Assembly (NCBI GenBank): GCA_944472155.2
Contig: OX235277.1
Location: 36,838,804-36,902,803, forward strand
Reading direction: 5' to 3'
DNA: 64,000 bases
Origin: Trichobilharzia szidati
Lineage: Eukaryota; Platyhelminthes; Trematoda; Strigeidida; Schistosomatidae
In this document: one piece after another, positions 44,592 through 55,500 of the stretch
How the letters are laid out: every line of letters begins with the position of its first letter
How positions within the stretch are numbered: the stretch's first letter is position 1
Made by a program: the position numbers and the translations under genes
Notes under the pieces: generated by a model
Seen by the model: the letters and a program-made list of their open reading frames with translations, nothing else
What the model was told of the DNA's origin: nothing
Databases searched by the model: none

Positions 44592-45195
44592 GAGGAATTA
44601 TTGTTATTTTTAATAAAGCAAGAACAGCGGTTTGTGCAGAATAAGATGGTAGTATCATCTAATTCGTCATGAAGTGGACATCATGAAGCCTTTAGAGTTA
44701 CCAAGGAAAGTAGTCCACTTCACCTCAAGTTCGTTTAAGCAGTTGCTATCAAACGCTAGAAATCGAATTTGTGTATTCATTTGTGGACGTCTCTACCCTC
44801 TCTTTCATTTGATTACGTAATCTTTGTTTTTACCCTATCCTTCCTTCGCTACAACGTAACTTTGCTTGTCTTCTATTTCTGTGATTTGAAGTGATCTCAA
44901 CAAAGTGTTACTTACTTCGTTAGCTACTCATTAGCTTAACCACCACTTGTGTCCATTATGTAACCCTCTAGTCATCGTTTTCTGATAATAAGCCATATAA
45001 GCGTAATTTCTAAGCACTGTTTATCAGGCTTGGGGTTCTCCTGTCAACTGACATCATGTACAATTTGTTAGAATTGTTCTGTACGCTATCCTGATAATTT
45101 TTTCAGGTTGTACACAGCTGATGAGAAGTCGACGAAAAGAAATGATGATGTCAGTTTATGCTGCATAAACTGTTGTTCTTGCCTTATTCAAATTC
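44592..45195 (+). mobile_element. PLE-2 3' part, with a small inverted piece at its left end
   Basis: 44680-45195 matches 24230-24800 (decayed end of the GIY-YIG frame, then the 3' UTR with gattacgtaatctttg). The hammerhead at about 45115-45160 has CTGATGA and GAAA intact but an altered stem III. 44592-44680 is a minus-oriented copy of the terminal hairpin (gcagaataagatggta), giving an inverted arrangement like that of the PLE at 60345-61865. Confidence 0.6.
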
Positions 45196-45304
45196 ATAAA
45201 GAAGAATAAGTATATGAAATTATTGTTATCGACAACATAGAATCAATGGAGTGAAAATCCCAAGAGATATGTGCGAACAGATTGTTATTAGATCATATTT
45301 TAAA

Positions 45305-45690
45305 GAATTAGTTTTTAGGGATTCTGTGTGTTTCATTTTAGACCACGGATTGATATCCGGTAGAGACCCATTGAAAACCAGGGACTGCTTAACAGTTGTT
45401 TCGTCCAGTGAGGTCCATCCAGTCGAGGATGGAGTTTCCGCCAATGACGTTGGTTGATGGTCGCGCCAAAATAACGATTTTGTCCAATTTGGAATTCACG
45501 GACCATTGAATTGGATACCAGGGGCTGAATGGTATACGACCCTGTCAGATAACCGGAAGGTCCTTTATTCAAAACTCAGTGGGTGCGCACTGCCGATGAA
45601 TCCCAATCTAGGAGGAAAGAGCTGTCCAGTAGTACTCCCTGGTTTTCAATGGTTCTCTAAATGATACCAACCCGTGTTCTGACCTGAAAC
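45305..45690. repeat. Repeat B, inverted pair
   Basis: Minus arm (accacggattgatatccggt), spacer, then a plus arm with core CCGATGAA and GAAAG. It lies 100 bp from the next B palindrome. Confidence 0.6.
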
Positions 45691-45790
45691 TACTGGATTA
45701 AAGTTCAGCACGTGCGTTTTCATGTGATAATATGCACAAATGTAATGCTAAGCTGAACATCAGATTTCAAGAGTAAATGAATATATAGTA

Positions 45791-46450
45791 TTACGAGTTG
45801 ATCACGGACTGATATCAGTTAGAGAACCATTGAAAACCAGGGAGTACTGGACAGCTGCTGTTTCATCCTAGTTTGGGAACCATCGGCAGTACGCATCTAC
45901 CGGGATTCGAACCCAGGACCTTCCGGTTACAAGGCAAGCTCGTATACCATTCAGCCACTGGGACCCGATTCAATGGCTCATGAATTCTAACTTCTACCAA
46001 TTCGTGATTTTAGCGCGAACCCCAACTATTGTCGTTGGTGGGACATCCATCCACACACGTGACTTCTAATTGGACCTCACTGGTCACGACTTCTCACTAG
46101 AACTCCAGAAAGCTCCAACCTGTAGCAAGTCACTAGCGAGCATCAGAATAATTTTCTGTAGTTTGGTTTGTAAGGATTAGTTATGTTTTACGAGTTGATC
46201 ACGGACTGATATCGGTTAGAGAACCATTGAGCCATTGAATCGGGTCCCAGTGGCTGAATGGTATACGAGCTTGCCTTGTAACCGGAAGGTCCTGGGTTCG
46301 AATCCCAGTGGGTGTGTGCTGCCGATGATTCCCAAACTAGGATGAAACAGCAGCTGTCCAGTACTCCCTGGTTTTCAATGGTTCTCTAACTGATATCAGT
46401 CCGTGATCAACTCGTAAAACATAACTAATCCTTACAAACCAAACTATAGA
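45791..46450 (+). mobile_element. Repeat B composite palindrome with 12-bp target-site duplication
   Basis: Starts TTACGAGTTGATCACGGACT. It has a complete minus unit with spacer (to about 46150), a second minus start (46155-46231) that switches directly into a plus unit, ending AGTCCGTGATCAACTCGTAA, then the tail with ccttacaaacc. It is flanked by gaatatatagta at 45779-45790 and 46451-46462. Both hammerhead cores read CCGATG: C3 kept, U4 changed to C. Confidence 0.85.
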
Positions 46451-46669
46451 GAATATATAGTAGTAATAAATGCCTATGAATAATGCTCACACAGAATTTT
46501 ATTCATACTAATTATCAGCTTCATACGGATGATAGATGATATCAAAAAACAAGGAGAGAAAATGTGGTAGAAAGTTACATGTGTATGTGTATTTTTTAAT
46601 GTGTCAATGTCAGAGATGTGACATCCAAAGACGTCATAGTTTTATCTTTGATATTGATTTTCTTTAATT

Positions 46670-46935
46670 CTACGCTATGAACTCAAACATATGTTTCACA
46701 CTCCATTTTCCTAGCAGTTCATTTAAGCATTTTGCAATAGTTACCAACCGTCCACGTAAAGCATGGTAAGGCGAATTTTGTACGTCTGCAATTGGTCTAA
46801 ATGACACCCTAGGTTTATGCACTCTGAATAGGCCATATATATATCTTGGTGTGTATATATCCGTGTTTAAGTTTATCATAAAAACAAAGACGGGGGTGGA
46901 TGTCCTTCCTTTTGATTCTTCAAATGTCTGGTTAT
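46670..46935 (-). mobile_element. PLE reverse transcriptase N-terminal fragment
   Basis: The minus frame reads RYIYGLFRVHKPRVSFRPIA and NSPYHALRGRLVTIAKCLNE, the Penelope RT block (YGLPKVHKP.G.PLRPI, NSPYH.L). It is open for 69 codons and ends at a stop at 46670; no adjoining PLE part remains. Confidence 0.75.
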
Positions 46936-46964
46936 TTCATTCCCTATTTTATTATTTAAATGTT

Positions 46965-47140
46965 CCCTTTCCTTCAGATGACGAGTCCCAAATAGGAAGA
47001 AACGCACTTCCTGGATTCCACTGCTAGTCGCTATCCACCAGTTGACTTTGGGTTAAATGACCAGACGTCATCGAAGCATCTGCACAAGAAGCCAAACTGA
47101 GACCATGAACTTCGGTCCAATCAGTCGACGGGGAAATATA
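46965..47140 (+). repeat. Repeat D (Sm-alpha-like), 3' part
   Basis: Hammerhead block at about 46971-47031: CAG then core ATGACGAG, stem II, GAAAC, CTGGATTCCACTGC. The first core base is A in place of C. It ends tgaacttcggtccaatcagt. The head is missing. Confidence 0.65.
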
Positions 47141-47164
47141 AAATGAATTCAATAATTATTAAGA

Positions 47165-47375
47165 CCCGATGAATAAGAGGTGACTCTCGTGGCCCAAGTG
47201 TTATTGTGGATAATGGTTTGGCGTTTAAAAATATGGGTACTGGGTTTGAGATTCAGTTGGGACACCATTTCTCACTGGAGACTGCAGGTACATTCAGTTG
47301 ATGAGTCCCGAATAGGGCAAAATTCGCGTTATCCTAGATTCCGCTGCTAGTTACCATCCACCAATTGACGTCTGT
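47165..47375 (+). repeat. Repeat D (Sm-alpha-like), tandem second copy
   Basis: tRNA-like head (gtggcccaagtgttattgtg, ttggcgttt) then a hammerhead block at about 47291-47345 with core TTGATGAG; GAAA is replaced by CAAAA. It follows the preceding D copy head to tail, as in a satellite array. Confidence 0.65.
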
Positions 47376-47699
47376 TTGTCTCATTCAGCTTTTTATATAG
47401 TCGCTTGTATCGACGAAGACTACTTCTAATCATCTGTCAGGTTTTGTAATTACCAGTAATATCTCGTTCACCAAATTATGTAGTTCTTCTCTGTACATGA
47501 ACTGGACAATACACACATTTTCATGACCTTGTTTCTCTCCAGTACAGAAGAAATTCGATAAGGGCTGTCGGCTACAGGGTAAGAGTTTTGTGTTCAGGAA
47601 AGGTAACTGAAGACAAATAAACTTAGGATAACATATGATACCATTGAAGTTAGCTGTCCACAGAGGTTCATCATTAAAAATGTTATGTATCTGTAAACA

Positions 47700-47910
47700 A
47701 GAAGTCTCTACAACTGAAAATGCAGTTCAAAGGTGAGCTGCAACTCGAAGTTTTCAGTCTACTGGTTGTGATTCCTCAGTCGATAGACAAAGTACCCAGA
47801 CTTGCCACCCTTTGTTGTGTCTGTCGGTTCAACTGTTCCCTTGGAGCCAGTTATATTGGCTGTTACTGTAGGAACTTATTTTTCTGTGCGAAGGGACCGT
47901 TGGATGTTTG
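47700..47910 (+). mobile_element. PLE GIY-YIG fragment
   Basis: IDKVPRLATLCCVCRFNCSL and GASYIGCYCRN match the region up to and including the GIY-YIG signature, with R of YIGRT replaced by C. Confidence 0.55.
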
Positions 47911-48149
47911 AATCAGCTTGAACACACTACTATTTAACCTGATTAGTTGTCAAAGTCTTACATCAGTCAGCAGTGCAAACCATCTTGCCAAAATTTACTT
48001 AGATCGACTAATGCTTAAACCTGACCACTGAGTAGAACTAATCCCAATATCTAACAAGGAATTTATAGATTTTAACCAGCACACGAGATTAAACAGTGAA
48101 TAACCCTCATACTCTGACAGTTTTCATTAATTAGATTATTGCATTTTTA

Positions 48150-48525
48150 GGGATTTATTGATTTTAATGTTGATTTTATCACGAATCAATACAAGCTGAC
48201 ATCAGTCACAGCACCACTGGAAAACCAAGGAGTTCTGGACAGTTATTTCTTCCCAGCCTGGGACTCCTCATGTTTGCGCACCGACATGAGTCTAAACCCA
48301 GAACCTTTCAGTTTTTCAAGAGAAGGTTGTAGACCATTCAGTCACTAAGATTTGACTCAATTGCTCATGAATTCTAACTTCCACCGATTCAGGATATCTT
48401 GCACAACTGGCAGTCAATATCACAGGTGAGTAATTTTGACTTGGCAGACTTCTCTGATAAAAAGCTGTCCAATACTCTCTGATTTTCAGCAATTCTCTAA
48501 CTAATGTTGGTTCATGACGAAACAT
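48150..48525. repeat. Repeat B, inverted pair (decayed)
   Basis: Minus arm with hammerhead block (ctggacagttatttcttccc), tRNA-like head and part of the spacer, then a short plus arm (aaagctgtccaatactctct to ggttcatgacgaaac). Confidence 0.55.
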
Positions 48526-49569
48526 TCAACACTGAAGGTTATCAATAATGCAAATGGGTACACACGTCTACAAAGTGAAAGCAACAAAGATATGTCAAAT
48601 TAGCCTCAGATGACCTCAGTCGTTTTTTTGTTTTTCTTTCTGATATTTATTTAACAAAGCATAATGAAGACAGAGAAACCCAGTGAAGTAGAATATCTTA
48701 TAAAATTTGAAAGTTCACTGGTTACATCATTTTGAAGACAAAAATAAGCATATTATTTAAATATTTCTGAACAACTATATGACCTACTCTTCAACCTATT
48801 TAGTCACCTAAATTTAAACAAATTATACTGAACAAAAATGAAGGGTAATTTAAATATTGTGAATTTTACGATACACTAAATGTGGTCGATGATAATTAAC
48901 ATTTATTCTGAGACTGCTTCTACTTAATTTCTGTTAAAATGAGGTTTATAATTATTCCATTTATTATACATTCCATTGGGTCCTAAGATAAATTTAGGGA
49001 TTTAGTGGTGTATCACCAGTCCGCTTGGTTCTCTACAAGTATTTGCATTTAGATTGACTAGTGACCGGCTACTGGATTTCATTTCGTCTTCAGTAGGTCT
49101 TCCGCTTTTCATCCTCAGACGTTGAACTCATCGTTTCATATTCAGCTTTCACTTAGCAGCCTGGTGTGTCATGTCACTCAATGATTTACTCAAGGTATGA
49201 ACTGTCTATATAAATCTCCATATTCACTGCAGTTCAGAATTCCTTGCTGTTTGTCTATTAGGGTATCTACTGATAAAGTTCTGTAGAAACCTCTTGGAAA
49301 AGCTTCTGGTGAATCTCACAGAAACACTGACTTAATATTAGTTCTAAACATTTGGATATCAGTCTATATGGTGTGTGCTTTCATTCTTTGGACTGAATTG
49401 AGAGAGTAACGAATAGCTGTCCCGTCTTCCTGACTTGATCGTGGCTGCCTTCAAAATCGTAAGTCGTACCATCTGCCTGTAGTTCAAATGACACTGCTTA
49501 GGTCAGGGAGGTGAGACAGACGGCTTTCCTTATATATCTCCAACTGATGGTGATTAGAACCTCGCCTAG
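48526..49569. other. No feature recognised
   Basis: About 1 kb of AT-rich DNA; no coding or repeat motif I can support. Confidence 0.4.
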
Positions 49570-49730
49570 TTAAATAGCTTGCTAGTTTGTAGCCGGTCAT
49601 AAGCCCAAGTAAAGATGGAGGGTTGGGCATAGGGTTAGCAACCCCACACCACTAAACCTATCAAACCGCTAGAGAAACTTCAACCCACAGAAAGTATATT
49701 AAAAATACAAAAAAATTCAAATAAAAATCT
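49570..49730 (+). repeat. SINE A, 3' part
   Basis: Body words ggagggttgggcatagggtt and gagaaacttcaacccacaga; head eroded, A-rich end. Confidence 0.45.
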
Positions 49731-49744
49731 TATTCCTCGCTCAA

Positions 49745-50840
49745 ATTGGGGAGGCGAAATGACACAACGGGTTGGTGAAAGCCTTCAGGAAGCCAGTTGG
49801 CTAGCCGATGTCTCTTCTTTCGATGAAAGCAAGAATAAGAATGGGTACGTGGAATTTCCGTATAATGTACGAGACTGGAAAGGCTGCCCGAGTAACCAAC
49901 GAAATACGAAGATATGGCATAGAAGTGCTGGTTATTTGCGAGAGCAGATGGAATGGATGTGGATTATCAAAATTGTCTCCTGGCGAGTTAGTAATCTACT
50001 CCGGCCACCCGGAGGACAACCAGGAACACACTGAGGCGGCGATTGGCTAAAATGATGTCAACAGTGGAATCCAGAGCCTTAATGTAATGGGAACCAGTTT
50101 CCTTATGTACAGGACTGCAGGTGAACGTAGAGAGGACAGAGGTGAAGAAGATAGCTAACCAACAGCAACAAGAACCAGCACCAATCACCATCAACGGGAG
50201 AGATTTAACAGAGGTTACCTCCCTCACTTATCTAGAAGGCATCGTTTCACTCACTCGCAGAACGGATGAAGATGTCAAAATCAGATTCGGAAAGGCAAGA
50301 TACGCCTTCATCAATATGAAACCAGTTAGGAAATCCTCTACGCTCAGCATAAGGAACAAGATTCGGATTTTCAACACCTATATCAAGTCGGCCAGAAACT
50401 TGCACTCCATGTCACGAAGAGGATTTCCAACAGGCTGCTGCAGACTTTCATCAACAGCTGACCACTTTGCTGGCTCAATACTGAAGATCAAACGGCCATG
50501 AATCACTAGTGACAAGAATCTCTGGCTGAGAAAAAAACCAACCGAGATCCGATCGCTCAACAAATATGTAGGGGAAAATGAAGATATATTGGGCATACGT
50601 TGAGAAAACCGTCGAATGACATCACGCGCCAGGCTACTGATCAACTGGAATCCTAATGGGAAGAGACGAGTCGGTCTTTGGTGCTAGGGTGACATGGAGG
50701 AGATCGTGTGAGGAAGAGATGACAGAGTTTGGGCAATCGTGAACCTAACTGATAAGGACGGCAGAAAATAGAATAAAGTGAAGATGTGTTGCTGAAGCCC
50801 TACGTTCCAGTCGGAATTCCAGGGAACAGTAATTACAATA
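49745..50840 (+). mobile_element. RTE-2 LINE with endonuclease start fused to RT end (internal deletion)
   Basis: 49759-50050 encodes the start of the apurinic-like endonuclease: RIRMGTWNFRIMYETGKAAR, IEVLVICESRWNG and LSPGELVIYSGHPED. From about 50110 the sequence jumps to the RT thumb: LQVNVERTEVKKIA, INGRDLTEVTSLTYLEGIVS, IRFGKARYAFINMKPVRKS, ending at ccctacgttccagtcggaat. The central endonuclease and RT palm, several kb in a full element, are deleted. This is the only copy here that keeps the 5' coding end. Confidence 0.8.
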
Positions 50841-50999
50841 TTATAATATGATGGCGACTATTGCTTGCTATTGTCAGCTGCTTATTTTCAACATCTCTGT
50901 CCTCTTTTTATTTATCTGGACTCGTGTTATCGCCGCCTCCCTTGCCGACTTACTGCTTTGAATTATAAATCATCTAGTTTGTGAGACATTAAACGTCAA

Positions 51000-51345
51000 T
51001 AATTTGCAAGGTTTATGTCTTCTAGTGTCATCTAGATGGTCTAGAGTTCGCTTGTTTTCACGCTTCCCACAGTCTGTTAAATGATACAGTCTATCACAAC
51101 CAGAAATATCATTGTTGACAGTAGGAAACCTTGTCTTACACCTGTCTTTGATTCATAGGCTATGCTGAGTTTTTCGTTATGGACTACTTGACGTATGGAT
51201 GGCATCATCATATAGCTGTTTAATGTAGCTGATAAAGCTTCCGAGTGCTTCACAGTGTTGAGGTATTTTCCGAATCACTCCACAGTCAGCAATTTCGAAG
51301 GCCTTCTTGAAGTCGACGAAGTTGAGTCAGAGGCTTGACCTCAAT
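51000..51345 (-). mobile_element. RTE-2-type LINE, RT palm fragment
   Basis: The minus strand encodes FVDFKKAFEIADCGVIRKIP (RT motif A, with the second catalytic aspartate position changed), then in another frame EKLSIAYESKTGVRQGFLLS and MIFLVVIDC (motif B). It supplies the part missing from the neighbouring 49745-50840 copy but in the opposite orientation. Confidence 0.7.
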
Positions 51346-51374
51346 TTTATCTTGTGATCTATGGATTAATACCC

Positions 51375-51510
51375 TGCTGATGTCACCTCCAACTGCGTTT
51401 ATGAATTTACGTGTACTTGCGGGAACAAGTACATTGGAAGGACGGAGAGAAAGGCCTCTGTCGGTTTCATGAACACATTGCAAGAAAACGGCAACTTATT
51501 CACTGTTACT
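51375..51510 (+). mobile_element. PLE GIY-YIG fragment
   Basis: TSNCVYEFTCTCGNKYIGRT is a well preserved GIY-YIG signature; the frame ends soon after RKASVGFMNT. Confidence 0.65.
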
Positions 51511-53361
51511 GTTTAAAAATGATCATGAGAGGAAAGAAACAGATAAACAGAGAAGGAGAGAAGAAAACAAAGGAAGCAGATAACAGACTACACGAATCTT
51601 TCAATCGTGACTAAAAAGGATTTTGGGACATGTGATTATTTTGTTGGGATTAAAAGATAAAACCTAGCAGGGAAAGAGATTATGAGCAAAGTAAGATCAG
51701 CACTTTAACAGTGAAATATATTACGTAATACATAAAAATATTGTGTGTGTGACTGTCATGTTATGTGTGGAAAAATACCAGCAGAGTAATTCTGAAAACC
51801 TAAATGATTGAAGGCTGATTGAAAGATTTATGAGATAACATATATCTCCCATGATTTGCTGAAGTTCTTGAGTGGTTACGTTACGGTATTACGTAAGGGT
51901 TTTAGATAGTTGGGAAAACAAGCAAACAAGCAAAAGATTAAGTCAAATCAACAAAGTTGTCACCATGATAATAAAAGCGTTTTAAAAATGTAAAAATAAT
52001 GCAGAAGTTACTTAGCTCTCAGGTGGATATATTTACCTTGAATTTGGTATCGTAGACGTTGTTATCTAGAAGGAGAAGGGAACCTTTGCAATGAAACCAT
52101 TCAGATGCAATCAGCACCAGTTCGCCAAATTACCTGGCCAGATTTAGGGTGGTTTCAAAGGACTATCTTTTCACAGCGGAGGTTTACCGAGTGCACAGTT
52201 GATCAGTCTGGGTCTAAACCAGGGAAACAATCACCCGGTGCTTGGACCACTCCTATATGGTTGGCTAGCAAGCTCTACTGGTTGATGTGAATGGTATGTC
52301 ACTACTTATCTTATCCAATCAGTAGTAGATAGTTACATTTTCCCAGATGGTAGAATGACTACCTTTTTTGTTTGTTTCATTATCTCAACATCTAAGAATC
52401 CTGTTGATAATACGGACCAACTAGGATCGATACATATCGATCATAAACACAGCTAGGCTTATCACTTGATCTCTGTTTGTTGGCAGATTTTGATTTATGA
52501 TCAGTGAAAGTGTGTTGGACTCAGTAATCTCATTAATATGTAGCAATCCACCTAACTCTTTTTAGACTGGTATCGATTGGTTATGTGTAGTTGGGTTCTC
52601 CCCCGCCTTCATTAACTTCACTGTGTAAGAGTGAGTTATTTCTGATTCGAATAAAATTATGTATTAGCATAGAATATCATTTTTCTAAAATTTATTTAGA
52701 AAAAACAACAGACTTGGTGAAGAAATAGGCATTCCTTTTCAATTAGTTCCCCCATCATCCGCTGTCTCTACACTAATATGTAGTTTTTTACATTAAAATG
52801 TTTTACCAGTCGTGTGATTATTTCAGTTAATCAGTTTTAGGTATAGGCGGCGGGGGTGGGTCAAATTAAGAGGTTAAAGGTCATCAAAGCAATTCACTGA
52901 TAGATGTTAGTAACAAGATATCTAAGTTTTGAAGGAGGGGTGAAGCTTAATTATGGAATTCAAGAAAAGGTAATTCTTAGGTGTAAGCAACAAGTTATTA
53001 CATTATCAAGAAATTTGTAAAATAGCAATGATGACTAGGAATACTAGGATGATTCAGGAGAATTAAGTAAAGTGCAACAAAGTTAATGGAATTAGCTAGA
53101 ATTGTAAAAATTAGCAAAGTCAAAAGATAGATACAAGGGGAAAAAGGAGAGGGGAAGAATTGTTTTCAAAACTTAATACAAATTATGTAGTTGGCCACGG
53201 CAAAGAAAAGGGCTGTACAATTTTCTTTTGAACACACAGATTTGACTTGTTCAGATGAACCAGTCGATGATGAGGAACTAATTCAAAGGGAATAAATATT
53301 TTTTCATTCAATCTGTTGTTTTTTATAAATGTGTAAATGGGAACTCGGAAATTAAAATTAT
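51511..53361. other. No feature recognised
   Basis: About 1.85 kb. A 61-codon open frame at 52105-52290 in less AT-rich DNA has no motif I recognise. The rest is AT-rich. Confidence 0.4.
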
Positions 53362-53990
53362 TATTATGATTGTTTCCTTTAATTCCTAGAGGAAAATAGG
53401 GCTTCAGCCGTGCGTCTCCATTGCGTTCGGTTCTCTGCTAGAGTCTTCACCTGGCTCCAAGTCTGCCCACACGTTTTCATCTCCTCTTCACATGACCTCC
53501 TCCAAGTCACCCTAACACTGACGACCAACTCGCCGCTTCCCATTCGGGTTCCACTCGAGCAATGGCTTGTCTAGTGATGTCACTTGCTGGTTTCTTCAGA
53601 GTATGGCCAATCCATCTCCATTTCTTCTTGCTTATTTGTTGCACAATCGGTTCCCGGTTGGTTTACTCTCAGAGATCCCTGGTGGCCATCTGATGTTGGG
53701 TATTGAGCGAAGACAGCTGTTAATGAAGGTCTGTAATTTGTTTGAGGTGCTCTTTATGACGCACCAAGTCTCTGATCCGTATAGTAGGTAGCACTGACTT
53801 CACAGTGCAGTTGAAAATCCGGATCTTATTTTTTATATTGAGTGCTGTTGACCTCCACACAGACTTGAGAGTAATGAAAGCTTGCTTTGCTTTCCCGATC
53901 CTTGCTCTGATATCCTCGTCAGTTCTGCATTTCGTTGAAACGATGCATCTCAGGTAGGTAAAGGAGGTTGTTTCTTTCAGGTTCCTCCCA
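53362..53990 (-). mobile_element. RTE-2 LINE, 3' part
   Basis: The minus strand reads NHNGRNLKETTSFTYLRCIV, DEDIRARIGKAKQAFITLKS and SVWRSTALNIKNKIRIFNC, then LLTDQRLGAS in a shifted frame, to the 3' end at aattcctagaggaaaatagg (left). Close to the copy at 22615-23425. Confidence 0.75.
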
Positions 53991-54164
53991 TTATGATTGA
54001 AATATATAAAAGCCCTAGTTGAATTTCCATTCAATCAGTCATCATCTGACTTTAATATTCCACAAAATCAGAGATAAGTCTTCTGAACGATTTAATTAAT
54101 GATGAATAGGTATATTTTCAAGTAATGACTTGCAGCGATTTGACTGCCTAAAGGTATAATAACG

Positions 54165-54380
54165 ATCTGACACCAGTTAGAGAACAATTGCAAAACCAGG
54201 GAGTAGTGAGCGGATGCCTCGTCCTCCATTTTTGGGGCCCTTTATCGGTACGCACCCACCGATGGGTTCAAACCCAAGACCTCGCAGTTACAAGGCAAAC
54301 TCTCAGAGCATTCAGACACCGAGAAACTATCCAATGGCCTATGAATTCCAAGTTCTACCAGTGCACAGCAATATGTTTGT
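54165..54380 (-). repeat. Repeat B, minus unit
   Basis: Arm (gacaccagttagagaacaat), degenerate hammerhead block, tRNA-like head (gttcaaacccaagacctcgc). Confidence 0.5.
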
Positions 54381-54496
54381 CGCAAAATAATGTATCCCTA
54401 GTAATGAAAATTTACTGACAACAGTTTAAAACATTTACTAATCATATTTATGGGACGTGCCCAGGCTAGTACAATTATATCTTGATGATGTCATTG

Positions 54497-54633
54497 AGTC
54501 AATGGTTCATTGTTACAATGCCTGTTAAGCATATACGGTGTCCGGGTTCGATTCCCGATTGGCTAACTCCCGAAGCCCTCTTAACCTGTAGACAACCTGG
54601 TAAAGGGATAAGGTTGTACATTAGGCTAGCAAT
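54497..54633 (+). repeat. SINE A (5' part)
   Basis: Head with B-box GGGTTCGATTCCCG and the start of the body to cattaggctagca, then cut by another SINE A. Confidence 0.55.
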
Positions 54634-54775
54634 GCGTCGGTGGCACAGTGGTTGGGACTCTCGCCGACCATGCAAATGGTCCGGGGTTCGATCCCCTGCC
54701 GACGCACACCTGATATCTATGGTCGGCCTGCAAAATTTGGGCTACCGATATCACATGCTGAAAATTCCATACCTG
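54634..54775 (+). repeat. SINE A inserted next to SINE A
   Basis: A near-intact tRNA-like head (gcgtcggtggcacagtggtt, GGGGTTCGATCCCC) beginning exactly where the previous copy stops. The body is unlike the other copies and resembles the words before a CR1-like 3' end. Confidence 0.6.
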
Positions 54776-55500
54776 TACCAAAAAATAATAGTAATAGTAA
54801 TAATTTGCTTTACTCCATAAAACAGTACTTGTGATACAGAATGGAATTCTCAGCATTTTTACTACAGTATTGCATCCAGTTAGTACATTATCAATAAATA
54901 GAATTCTACATAGATTGAGGAAATCTCAGTTCATTATTACAACAACATATTGGCATGTCGGTAGGAAAGGTAAAGCTGAACAGTGTTTGAAGGTGTTAGA
55001 AAAGTAGCTGCTATCATATTTACTGGCGTAAGCGGAAGAAAGAAACAAAGCAGCACATAACGGAAAATCAAAGAGAGAGAGCGAAAAGGAAAAGAAAGAA
55101 AGAAAATGTTGTTCCTACAAATGATATGAGTTGGAAAGACGAGGTCCAGTTGTTCCACTTACCATTTAATGAATTATAGGTGTCACGCCTAACGCTTCCT
55201 TTATCGCACAGAACACGAGCTAAGTAGGGTATGGTTGAGTTTTTGTACTTGCTAGTGCGAGCATATAGTTTTCTATATAGGCTTCTGGTCTCCTGCCTGA
55301 TGAGATGCAAGGGGAGAGTTGTGAGTGAAGAGGGTGTTGTGAGTTAGATAAAATGGATGTGGCCCATTTTTCACATGAGCCCATATACCTGTCAACCACA
55401 ATATTAACAAGCTGGTTAAGTGGCACGTTGCTTACCCTACTGACAACCTTTAACATCCTGCGTAATATGTTATAGTCTTTCTTCAGTAGTCCGGGAAAAA
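54776..55500 (-). mobile_element. CR1-like LINE 3' end
   Basis: The minus strand reads LKVVSRVSNVPLNQLVNIVV, DRYMGSCEKWATSILSNSQH and after a frameshift YARTSKYKNSTIPYLARVLC, then the 3' UTR and an AAT/ATAGTA end at 54781-54800. It is the same subfamily as 31119-31857. Confidence 0.75.

Noticed and set aside
54634..54707. Possible tRNA gene in SINE A head
   Set aside because: The acceptor and T arm look good, but the anticodon arm is replaced by a long stem and the unit is a dispersed SINE.
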